In this document: one piece after another, positions 57,333-64,000 of the stretch
How positions within the stretch are numbered: position 1 is the first letter of the stretch
Layout: the number at the start of each line of letters is the position of its first letter
NCBI RefSeq assembly: GCF_046557915.1
Contig: NZ_JBHEBG010000003.1
Coordinates: forward strand, 496,001 to 560,000
Length of the DNA: 64,000 nucleotides
Source: JBHEBG01 sp046557915
Lineage (GTDB): Bacteria > Bacteroidota > Bacteroidia > Flavobacteriales > Flavobacteriaceae
Direction: 5' to 3'
The notes under the pieces: model-generated
Seen by the model: the letters and a program-made list of their open reading frames with translations, nothing else
Told to the model about the DNA's origin: nothing
The model's database searches: none
Made by a program: the position numbers and the translations under genes

Positions 57333-58100
57333 ATGGCTACATATAAAAAACGAGGCTATAAACCTAAGAACAAAGCGGAAGGGATAGAATTGGACGAGCA
57401 GAACAGCACAACTGCTGAGGTTTTTAGCACTTTGGACCAAAGCGCATCCAAAACCGAAGAGTGGGTTTCTAGGAATCAGAACTACATTCTCGGTGTCATT
57501 GGGGTAATTGCTGTGGGAGTACTTGGTTATTTGGCCTATAATCAATTTGTACAGAAACCTAAGGAAACCAATGCGGCCAATGAAATGTACTATCCACAAC
57601 AATATTTTGATCAGGCGTTGAGCAGTACAACAGCCAAAGACTCTCTTTACACCTTGGCCCTGAACGGGGCAGAAGGAAAATACGGTTTTCTGGATATCAT
57701 AGATGAGTACAGTGGTACCAAAGCAGCCAATTTGGCCAACTATGCATCAGGGATGGCCTATTTAAATATGCAGAAATATCAGGAAGCCATAAATTATCTG
57801 GAGAATTTTTCTTCGGATGATGCCATTCTTGGAGCTCTTGCCAAAGGAAGTATAGGCGATGCATTTATGCAGCTAGATCAGCCAAGTGAGGCATTGGTAT
57901 ATTATGAAAAAGCAGTTGCACATAGTGATAACGATTATACGGCACCTAAATTTCTATATAAAGCAGGTACGGCTGCGTTAGAATTAAATCAGAAAGACAA
58001 GGCATTATCTTCTTTTGAGCGTATCAAAGAGGAGTTTTCCGATTCTGATGAGGCCAGGACCATCGATGTCTTTATAGGGATGGCGAAAAGCGGCAACTAA
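57333..58100 (+). CDS. YfgM-like membrane-anchored TPR protein
   Basis: The 255-residue protein has a basic, disordered start (MATYKKRGYKPKNKAEG), one membrane helix at about 55-75 (YILGVIGVIAVGVLGYLAY) and a periplasmic TPR domain (AYLNMQKYQEAINYLENF, ALVYYEKAVAHSDNDY). This matches YfgM, an ancillary partner of the SecYEG translocon that hands clients to chaperones. Identity is by architecture. I start at ATG 57333 since the 14 codons before it lie within the promoter. The stop overlaps the ribH ATG (TAATG). Confidence 0.85.
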   Translation: MATYKKRGYKPKNKAEGIELDEQNSTTAEVFSTLDQSASKTEEWVSRNQNYILGVIGVIAVGVLGYLAYNQFVQKPKETNAANEMYYPQQYFDQALSSTTAKDSLYTLALNGAEGKYGFLDIIDEYSGTKAANLANYASGMAYLNMQKYQEAINYLENFSSDDAILGALAKGSIGDAFMQLDQPSEALVYYEKAVAHSDNDYTAPKFLYKAGTAALELNQKDKALSSFERIKEEFSDSDEARTIDVFIGMAKSGN

Positions 58101-58582
58101 TGGCTACGGCAAACAAAAACCTTTCTGTCTACAACAAAGCGGATATCCCCAATGCCAAAGACCTTAGATTTGGTATTGTTGTTGCGGAATGGAACGACCA
58201 AATAACCGAAGGACTTTATACAGGGGCTCTGGAGGCACTCTTAGATTGCGGGGCCAAAGAAGAACATATTTTAAGGTGGGACGTTCCCGGCAGTTTTGAG
58301 CTTACCTTTGGATGTAAGAAAATGATTTCTACCCAAAAGGTAGACGCTGTTATTGCTATAGGTAGTGTTATTCGGGGAGAAACCCAACATTTTGATTTTG
58401 TATGCAGCGCCGCGGCACAAGGAGTGAAGGATTTAAACGTGCAAACAGATGTTCCGGTCATTTTTTGCGTACTTACCGATAATAACTTGCAGCAGGCCAT
58501 AGATCGCAGTGGAGGTAAGCATGGCAACAAGGGTACGGAAGCAGCCATAGCCGCCATAAAAATGGCCACTTTAGGGGGTTAA
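58100..58582 (+). CDS. ribH: 6,7-dimethyl-8-ribityllumazine synthase
   Basis: RibH condenses the ribityl-uracil and dihydroxybutanone-phosphate in the next-to-last riboflavin step. The 160-residue protein has VPGSFELTF, IGSVIRGETQHFDFVCSAAAQGV (catalytic His) and NNLQQAIDRSGGKHGNKGTEAA. Size and motifs are typical. It is coupled to the TPR gene by a TAATG overlap although the two are not related in function. Confidence 0.97.
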   Translation: MATANKNLSVYNKADIPNAKDLRFGIVVAEWNDQITEGLYTGALEALLDCGAKEEHILRWDVPGSFELTFGCKKMISTQKVDAVIAIGSVIRGETQHFDFVCSAAAQGVKDLNVQTDVPVIFCVLTDNNLQQAIDRSGGKHGNKGTEAAIAAIKMATLGG

Positions 58583-58720
58583 TCCGTGCTAAAAAAAAGA
58601 GGTATACTACCAAATACCATATCGTCACATAAATTTCTGGGTAAAGTAAAAGCATCTGTCACCTTAGGTTTTGTTAACAATTTTTAGCATCTGCATTCAA
58701 CTAAATTGTCCCATTTTCAG

Positions 58721-58728
58721 TACTTTTG
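58721..58728 (+). promoter_or_regulatory. -7 box of the mutL/rhomboid operon
   Basis: TACTTTTG (TAnnTTTG) ends 12 bases before the first ATG at 58741. The spacing to the nearest TTG (58706) is 12 bases, too short for a normal -33. Confidence 0.5.
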
Positions 58729-58746
58729 AGTAATGTAGATATGATT

Positions 58747-59040
58747 ATGAGACTTCCTACGCTGTTTAAGCAAAATAGAAATAAATCTTACAATTATTCT
58801 CCTCGTTATTATGATGAGCGCAAAGAGCGTATAGAAAATTTGAGAAAGGCCAAAGCCGCCAAATCGGATTCTGAATATTTTAAAGGGTATCGCAAGAAGA
58901 GTTTTCGTGAGGACTGGAAGACGATTAAGAGTATGGACAGAAACAAAAACAGCCGCCTCCGATTTTTAATTATACTAATTTTCCTTTTATTCTTTGCGTA
59001 TGCCGCAATTAAATATGGCAAACTAGACTTCTTAATTTAA
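58747..59040 (+). CDS. 97-residue single-span membrane protein upstream of mutL
   Basis: The protein is basic and Tyr/Arg-rich in its first 70 residues (NYSPRYYDERKERIENLRK), then has one C-terminal helix (LRFLIILIFLLFFAYAAIKYG). It resembles a short flavobacterial family that some databases, as I recall, label riboflavin synthase subunit beta; nothing in the sequence supports that, and the real ribH lies just upstream at 58100. I choose ATG 58747 (MRLPTLF); ATG 58741 is the alternative. Its stop shares a base with the mutL ATG (TAATG). Confidence 0.75.
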   Translation: MRLPTLFKQNRNKSYNYSPRYYDERKERIENLRKAKAAKSDSEYFKGYRKKSFREDWKTIKSMDRNKNSRLRFLIILIFLLFFAYAAIKYGKLDFLI

Positions 59041-60890
59041 TGGCAGATATAATTAAACTTTTGCCAGATCATGTTGCCAATCAAATTGCAGCCGGGGAAG
59101 TGGTTCAACGTCCGGCTTCTGTAGTTAAGGAATTGTTGGAAAATGCCATAGATGCCCATGCCACTTCCATAAAATTAATTGTAAAGGATGGGGGAAAGGC
59201 CCTAATACAGGTGGTGGACAACGGGGTAGGTATGAGTGCCACCGATGCCCGATTGAGTTTTGAAAGGCACGCTACCTCAAAAATACAAAGCGCCCAAGAT
59301 CTTTTTAATCTGAACACCAAAGGTTTTAGAGGGGAAGCACTGGCGTCCATTGCGGCCATTGCCCATGTGGATATGCAGACCAGAACGGAAGGTACCGAGG
59401 TGGGCACGGCCATTAAGATAGAAGGAAGCAAGGTTGTTTCACAAGAGGTTTCGGTAACTCCTAAAGGAACTTCGTTATCTGTAAAAAATCTTTTTTTCAA
59501 TATTCCTGCACGACGAAATTTCCTGAAATCAAATCAGGTGGAGCTCCGTCATATTACCGATGAGTTTCATCGGGTAGCCTTGGCCCACCCTTTGGTAGAG
59601 TTTCATTTTTACAATAACGGAAATGAATTGTTCAGTCTTCAAAGCACCAATTTAAGGCAGCGCATCGTTAATATTTTAGGACAGCGGACCAATCAAAAAC
59701 TGGTACCTGTTACGGAAGAAACCCAAATGGTAAAAGTATCGGGTTTTATTTGTAAACCAGAATTTGCCAAAAAGAGCAGGGGAGAGCAGTTTTTCTTTGT
59801 AAACAATAGATTTATAAGAAGTCCATATCTTCACCATGCCATTGTTGCCGCTTTTGAGGGCCTTATCAGAAAGGAAACACATCCAGGTTATTTTCTGTAC
59901 TTAGAAGTAGATCCTGCGGCAATAGACATCAATATTCATCCTACCAAAACCGAGATCAAATTTGATGATGAGCATTCGCTATACGCCATACTGAGGTCTG
60001 CCGTAAAACACAGCTTAGGCCAGTTTAACGTAGTTCCGGCCTTGGATTTTGACCATGACCCAAATCTTGAGACACCCTATGACTACAAGGATAAGGGCGT
60101 AGAGCAACCTAGGGTAATGGTAGATGCAGCGTTTAATCCTTTTGTGGATACCCCTAAAAAAAGTGGTGTGGTGCAGGGATATCAAAAACAAAGTGCCAAG
60201 GGATGGGAGAACATGTACGTGGGTTTAGAATCTAAAGTTGGGAAGGAAGATGATTTTAGCAGCGTAAGTTTTGAATCTGATACTATAACCGGATCTATTT
60301 TTGAGGGGCAAAAGGAAAATTGGGAAACCACGGGCACCACATTTCAGCTAAGACGAAAATATATTGTTACAACCATTAAATCGGGTATGGTTATTATAGA
60401 TCAGAGTAGGGCGCATCAACGAGTACTCTATGAAAAATTCCTAAAGAATATCACCGTTAAAGAAGCTGTTAGCCAGCAGCTGCTTTTTCCTTTGTCATTA
60501 AATTATTCCAAAGGCGATATAGGTGTAATACGCGATATTAAAGACAGTTTAACCACTGTAGGGTTTGTGTTCGATAAAATTGAAGATGAAGAAATACAGA
60601 TCACCGGTGTGCCTTTGTTGGTGCCAGAGAGCGAGGTTGGCATGGTAATAGATCAGTTGATCTCTGACCACCAGCAAGAAATAACCGGAGATAGTTTTTC
60701 GCAGACCGATGTCTTGGCGAAGACCTTGAGCAAGACCTTGAGCGTTAAGACCGGTGAGCAATTGGATAACGATTCGCAATTGGCTTTGGTAAATGATTTG
60801 TTTGCATGTAAGGAATCTAGGGTAAGTCCGTTTAATAAACCGATATATGTTACCCTTTCCGAAAACGATATTGATAAAAAATTTATTTAG
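59040..60890 (+). CDS. mutL: DNA mismatch repair protein MutL
   Basis: MutL links mismatch recognition by MutS to strand cutting. The 616-residue protein has the GHKL ATPase start IAAGEVVQRPASVVKELLENAIDA, DNGVGM and GFRGEALASI, then the S5-like domain (NVNIHPTKTEIKFD-like, here IDINIHPTKTEIKFDDEH). The C-terminal endonuclease domain has DQSRAHQRVLYE at 454-465 in place of DQHAxxE, and the usual CPHGRP end is replaced by NKPIYVTLSENDIDKKF. The metal site may therefore be incomplete. It is followed at once by the first rhomboid gene. Confidence 0.95.
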   Translation: MADIIKLLPDHVANQIAAGEVVQRPASVVKELLENAIDAHATSIKLIVKDGGKALIQVVDNGVGMSATDARLSFERHATSKIQSAQDLFNLNTKGFRGEALASIAAIAHVDMQTRTEGTEVGTAIKIEGSKVVSQEVSVTPKGTSLSVKNLFFNIPARRNFLKSNQVELRHITDEFHRVALAHPLVEFHFYNNGNELFSLQSTNLRQRIVNILGQRTNQKLVPVTEETQMVKVSGFICKPEFAKKSRGEQFFFVNNRFIRSPYLHHAIVAAFEGLIRKETHPGYFLYLEVDPAAIDINIHPTKTEIKFDDEHSLYAILRSAVKHSLGQFNVVPALDFDHDPNLETPYDYKDKGVEQPRVMVDAAFNPFVDTPKKSGVVQGYQKQSAKGWENMYVGLESKVGKEDDFSSVSFESDTITGSIFEGQKENWETTGTTFQLRRKYIVTTIKSGMVIIDQSRAHQRVLYEKFLKNITVKEAVSQQLLFPLSLNYSKGDIGVIRDIKDSLTTVGFVFDKIEDEEIQITGVPLLVPESEVGMVIDQLISDHQQEITGDSFSQTDVLAKTLSKTLSVKTGEQLDNDSQLALVNDLFACKESRVSPFNKPIYVTLSENDIDKKFI

Positions 60891-61634
60891 ATGGGTAGAA
60901 TAACGGATGCAGTTAAGCATTTGGTCATAGTTAATGTGCTATTTTTTGTAGCCACCTCCTTGTATGGTGATCAGATGTACCAGTGGTTTTCACTCTGGTT
61001 TCCTGAAAATGAGAATTTTGAGCTTTGGCAGGTTATTTCGCATATGTTTATGCACGGTGGGTTTATGCATATTCTTTTTAATATGTATGCTTTGTGGGCC
61101 TTTGGATCTCCTTTGGAGCAGATGTGGGGCAAGAATAAGTTCTTTTTCTTTTATTTCTCGGCCGGCCTGGGAGCGGCCCTGATACATACCGGTGTAAACT
61201 ATTATTATTTTAACGAGGGAATAGACGCACTGGTAAATTCTGGCATTGCAAGAAATCAGATAATGGATCTTGTATCCAATGGAAAATATAACCCTGGATG
61301 GTACAACCTGGCCTCCCAGAGTACTATCGATAATTTTTTGAGTGCATATAACGCTCCAGCTGTTGGGGCTTCGGGCGCTATTTACGGTATTTTGGTTGCC
61401 TTTGGAATGTCTTACCCCAATAGTGAACTTTTCCTCATATTTTTACCTATTCCAATAAAGGCCAAGTACTTTATACCCGTACTTATAGCACTGGATTTAT
61501 TCTCTGGCGTAACCGGCTATTCTATTTTTGGAAGTGGCATAGCGCATTTTGCCCATATCGGTGGCGCACTGTTCGGATTTTTGATGATGTGGTACTGGAA
61601 GAAAAATCAGTTTAACAAAAACCGATGGGATTAG
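60891..61634 (+). CDS. Rhomboid-family intramembrane serine protease (first)
   Basis: Rhomboids cut substrate helices inside the membrane. The 247-residue protein has six helices with HMFMHGGFMHILFNMYALW, the catalytic serine in GASGAIYG and the His in FAHIGGALFGF. A polar insertion of about 40 residues (EGIDALVNSG... to STIDNFLSAYN) lies before the serine helix. The ATG directly abuts the mutL stop, so it is in the mutL operon. The substrate is unknown. Confidence 0.92.
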   Translation: MGRITDAVKHLVIVNVLFFVATSLYGDQMYQWFSLWFPENENFELWQVISHMFMHGGFMHILFNMYALWAFGSPLEQMWGKNKFFFFYFSAGLGAALIHTGVNYYYFNEGIDALVNSGIARNQIMDLVSNGKYNPGWYNLASQSTIDNFLSAYNAPAVGASGAIYGILVAFGMSYPNSELFLIFLPIPIKAKYFIPVLIALDLFSGVTGYSIFGSGIAHFAHIGGALFGFLMMWYWKKNQFNKNRWD

Positions 61635-61635
61635 C

Positions 61636-62499
61636 ATGAGTACCGGATTAAAATATCAATTTGCACGCCTCAGTATAGCAGAAAAACTCATTGCCATAAA
61701 CGTTCTGGTGTTTATAACGGATGGTCTTTTTCTTGCCTTGGGCGGTACCGCGTTGGTACAGTGGTTTGAACTACCCAAAGACTTTTTGGGTTTTATAGGG
61801 CAACCCTGGTCCTTGGTAAGTTACTCTTTTTTCCACGGAGGATTTGGACATGTTTTTTGGAATATGTTAATGCTCTACTTTTCGGGAAGAATATTCCTAA
61901 ACCTCTTTGGACCACGTAAGTTTATCAACGTTTACTTTCTAGGGGTAATCTTGGGTGGACTCATTTTTTTGCTCAGCTATAACATTTTTCCCACCTTGTT
62001 GAACACCAATGCCGCCCTTATAGGTGCTTCCGCAGGGGTTACGGCAGTGTTGATCTTCGTTTGTGCCTATATACCCAATCAGGAAGTAAGAATAATTTTT
62101 TTTAACGTAAAGCTTTGGTACATAGGCGTCTTCTTTGTGTTGATAGACCTTATCCAAATACAATATGGGGGTAATATAGGGGGCAGGCTTGCGCATTTGG
62201 GCGGGGCCTTCTTAGGTTACGTCTATGCCAGACAATTGCTGAACGGTAAGGATATTGGGGAAGGTTTTTCCAAATTTTTGGATGGCTTGGCAAATTTGTT
62301 CAAAAGAAAGGAGAAGAAAGCCCCCCTGAAAACCGTATATCGCAAAGGTAAGGTGCGTACCAAATCTTCTGTTGACTATGATAAGGCAAGCCGTCAACGA
62401 AAGATAGATACAATCTTGGATAAAATCAGTAAATCTGGATATGAAAGCCTTTCAAAAGCTGAAAAAGACTTTTTGTTTAAAGCTGGTAAAGAAGACTGA
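61636..62499 (+). CDS. Rhomboid-family protease with DUF6576 tail (second)
   Basis: The 287-residue protein has the rhomboid core with SYSFFHGGFGHVFWNMLMLYF, serine in GASAGVTAVL and the His in AHLGGAFLGYVYA, so the Ser-His dyad is intact. A cytoplasmic tail from about 200 is basic and ends in SRQRKIDTILDKISKSGYESLSKAEKDFL, the DUF6576 helix-hairpin found on flavobacterial rhomboids. It starts 1 base after the first rhomboid's stop; the pair differ enough to have different substrates. Confidence 0.92.
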   Translation: MSTGLKYQFARLSIAEKLIAINVLVFITDGLFLALGGTALVQWFELPKDFLGFIGQPWSLVSYSFFHGGFGHVFWNMLMLYFSGRIFLNLFGPRKFINVYFLGVILGGLIFLLSYNIFPTLLNTNAALIGASAGVTAVLIFVCAYIPNQEVRIIFFNVKLWYIGVFFVLIDLIQIQYGGNIGGRLAHLGGAFLGYVYARQLLNGKDIGEGFSKFLDGLANLFKRKEKKAPLKTVYRKGKVRTKSSVDYDKASRQRKIDTILDKISKSGYESLSKAEKDFLFKAGKED

Positions 62500-62502
62500 T
62501 TT

Positions 62503-63528
62503 GTGAAGCAATTATCGCCGTTAAACAAGTTTTTGTTTGTGCTCAACTTATTGGTAGCGCTATGCCTATTAATTTCTTGCGCTGTACCTTATATCCCTGT
62601 GGATTTTTTCCCGTTCATTTCACTTTTTAGTCTAGCCGTACCCTTGTTGGTAGTTATCAACCTTGTTTTTCTAACCTACTGGATTTTTAAGAGAAAGAAA
62701 CAGTTGATTATTTCAGCGTTGCCCTTGTTATTGGCTTATCTGCTGCTCGGATCTTTCTATAAAATGGGCGCCTCGCACACAGCGATGGACGATGAAGATT
62801 TAAGTATTATGAGCTACAATGTACGTGGGTTTAATAAATACGATTGGATTGACGATGATACCATAGGAAAGCAAATCACCGATTTGATAGCAGTAGAGGA
62901 CCCCGATATTCTGTGCATACAAGAGCACAGCCGGATTAAGTACAAAGAGTTGGAACAATATCCTTATCGATGCGAAACCCCTTATTCTACCAGATGGACC
63001 ATTCAGGCAATTTTTTCAAAATTTCCCATCATTGCCAACGGCTCATTAAACCTTCCCAACACTGTAAACAACATCATTTATGCAGATATTCTGTATAAAA
63101 AGGACACCGTTCGGGTGTATAACATTCATTTTCAGTCGTTCAGTATTGTACCTTCAAAAGAAACCATAACCAATCAGTCTTCCAAAAAACTTTTGGGCAG
63201 GATGGGCAATACCGTTTTAAAGCAGCAAGAACAGGCCAACTTATTTAAGGAACATATAGGAAAATCACCCCATAAAAGTATAGTATGCGGAGATTTTAAC
63301 AATACCGAATTTTCCAATATATACCGTATTGCAAAGGGCGATTTGATAGATACCTATGATGAAAAAGGCACAGGTTACGGACGTACGTTCAATTTTAAAT
63401 ACTTTCCGTTTCGTATAGATTTTATTTTAGTAGATCCCTCCCTAGAGGTGAGATCCCATAACATCCTAAACAAGAAGTTGTCCGATCACTTTCCCATAAT
63501 GGCCTCGGTTCGTCTACCAGCCGATTAA
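62503..63528 (+). CDS. Endonuclease/exonuclease/phosphatase family membrane protein (GTG start)
   Basis: The 341-residue protein has three membrane helices in the first 90 residues and then an EEP-fold domain: SYNVRGFN, DILCIQEHSRI with the Glu, YNIHFQSF, CGDFNNTEFSNIY with Asp and Asn, and SDHFPIMASV with the Asp-His pair. The catalytic set is present, so a phosphodiesterase acting outside the inner membrane is likely; the substrate could be nucleic acid, lipid or sugar phosphate. The start is GTG at 62503, 3 bases past the rhomboid stop. Its end overlaps the convergent DUF6122 gene by 15 bases. Confidence 0.9.
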   Translation: MKQLSPLNKFLFVLNLLVALCLLISCAVPYIPVDFFPFISLFSLAVPLLVVINLVFLTYWIFKRKKQLIISALPLLLAYLLLGSFYKMGASHTAMDDEDLSIMSYNVRGFNKYDWIDDDTIGKQITDLIAVEDPDILCIQEHSRIKYKELEQYPYRCETPYSTRWTIQAIFSKFPIIANGSLNLPNTVNNIIYADILYKKDTVRVYNIHFQSFSIVPSKETITNQSSKKLLGRMGNTVLKQQEQANLFKEHIGKSPHKSIVCGDFNNTEFSNIYRIAKGDLIDTYDEKGTGYGRTFNFKYFPFRIDFILVDPSLEVRSHNILNKKLSDHFPIMASVRLPAD

Positions 63529-63828
63529 CTGGCAATCCACAAAATCTGCGAAAATATGGATTAGCAGGGCAATACCAATGATACGTGTTTTTCGGAAGGC
63601 AAGTAACAATAAGTATAAAGCAATAGCCCAATAAGTATGTAATGGGTGAAAATTAATACTACACCGGTCGGGGTCAAAAATTGGGCTGGCCAGAAGATGG
63701 TCTATATCTATTACAATTCCCAGTAGCAATATCAAAATAGCTTTTGTTCTGTATTCTTTGTAAAATGCTAGTCCAATAGCTATAGGGACCAGAATGTGAA
63801 TGCCATAATGGATAATAAATCGATACAT
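63514..63828 (-). CDS. DUF6122 membrane protein
   Basis: The 104-residue protein has about four helices and conserved polar strings in the membrane: IIHYGIHILVPIAIG, DIDHLLASPIFDPDRCSINFHPLHTYWAIA and HIFADFVDCQLIGW. The His/Asp pattern resembles that of metal-dependent membrane hydrolases of the YdjM/DUF457 type, an inference. The name DUF6122 is recalled from flavobacterial genomes. It is convergent with and overlaps the EEP gene. Confidence 0.85.
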   Translation of the reverse strand: MYRFIIHYGIHILVPIAIGLAFYKEYRTKAILILLLGIVIDIDHLLASPIFDPDRCSINFHPLHTYWAIALYLLLLAFRKTRIIGIALLIHIFADFVDCQLIGW

Positions 63829-63887
63829 GGAAAATAGTTAAATGTACATGCTTGCTACTATAAATCTCTTTTTTGGGCAATGTACTT

Positions 63888-64000
63888 TTATTTATTGAAC
63901 AAAGTGTCAATATTTTGTTGTTGTAGATAGTTTAAGGCATTGCTGCCTTCATTAAAAAGAAGATCTAACACGCTGGTATTTTTTATAAAGCCATGCCTAT
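63888..64000 (-). CDS. C-terminal end of a WbqC-like protein (cut by window edge)
   Basis: The last 36 codons of a minus-strand frame end at TAA 63890-63888. The visible end, FIKNTSVLDLLFNEGSNALNYL, matches the C-terminal signature of WbqC-family proteins (LSILDLLFNEGP...YL), which are linked with polysaccharide gene clusters but of unsettled function. The rest lies beyond the window. The neighbouring DUF6122 gene fits the order I recall for Flavobacteriaceae. Confidence 0.7.
   Translation of the reverse strand, partial: RHGFIKNTSVLDLLFNEGSNALNYLQQQNIDTLFNK

Noticed and set aside
58747..59040. Riboflavin synthase beta subunit
   Set aside because: This name is recalled for homologues, but the sequence is a basic single-span membrane protein with no lumazine-synthase motif, and true ribH is at 58100-58582.
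1..64000. Defence system, CRISPR, prophage, integrative element or biosynthetic cluster
   Set aside because: No repeats with spacers, transposase, integrase, phage or large modular enzyme genes were seen; gene content and composition look uniform and chromosomal.

Overview
The window is an ordinary stretch of chromosome from a member of the Flavobacteriaceae (Bacteroidota). The evidence is the gliding-motility lipoprotein GldI, a SecA of 1120 residues with the Bacteroidota-type insertion and a cysteine-free tail, repeated Bacteroidota promoter boxes of the form TTG-N19/20-TAnnTTTG, weak or absent Shine-Dalgarno sites, many short lipoproteins, a TonB receptor with a carboxypeptidase-like plug extension, and a flavobacterial-type 6S RNA between zapA and rny. 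I see no insertion sequence, prophage, CRISPR array, tRNA or rRNA. No stretch longer than about 230 bases lacks a gene or RNA.

Layout. 1-8772 (all minus): the start of a membrane sensor-like gene cut by the window edge, secA, a single-gene DUF2795 unit with its own promoter and terminator, and a five-gene run (Lnb-like DUF4105 protein, ABC-F ATPase, a shortened methyltransferase-like protein, a 50-residue membrane protein, cobalamin adenosyltransferase). 8882-11062 (plus): phosphatidylserine synthase and an AtoE-type fatty-acid permease. 11084-14024 (minus): envelope cluster lptB, AhpD-like protein, tatC, kdsD. 14234-16435: recQ without zinc-ligand cysteines. 16514-17495 (minus): DUF2752 plus two paralogous small membrane proteins. 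17545-20049: small membrane protein, Smr protein, lipoprotein, cysteine desulfurase. 20046-24883 (minus): M23 peptidase, TonB receptor, CsgG-like exported protein. 25066-27449 (plus): zapB-like, zapA, 6S RNA, rny.

27463-48308 is almost entirely minus: DEAD-box helicase, exported Gfo/Idh/MocA oxidoreductase, M1 peptidase, DUF349 protein, aroE, two tandem DUF368 polyprenyl-phosphate transporter homologues, TPR protein, class III aminotransferase, OstA/LptA-like protein, purA, a Fur-family regulator, RelA/SpoT, M48 peptidase and a TrmH-type methyltransferase. 48386-64000 holds a lipoprotein, a DUF3810 membrane metalloprotease-like protein, a dipeptidase, the immunophilin/gldI/NrnA cluster, ndk, the recF/lipocalin/DUF721 operon, a YfgM-like TPR protein with ribH, then a plus-strand operon (small membrane protein, mutL, two rhomboids, EEP-family phosphatase), DUF6122 and the tail of a WbqC-like gene.

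Functionally, much of the window serves envelope building: lptB and the OstA protein in LPS transport, kdsD in Kdo supply, the two DUF368 proteins in lipid-carrier recycling, Lnb-like acylation of lipoproteins, Sec and Tat export, and pssA. A second theme is RNA and DNA maintenance: rny, 6S RNA, RhlE-like helicase, NrnA, recQ, recF and mutL. I found no clearly new multigene system. The more notable points are loss of metal-ligand motifs in RecQ, MutL, the Fur-like protein and the SecA tail, a methyltransferase-like protein lacking its SAM core, tandem DUF368 genes, and promoter boxes lying 4-5 bases from start codons.
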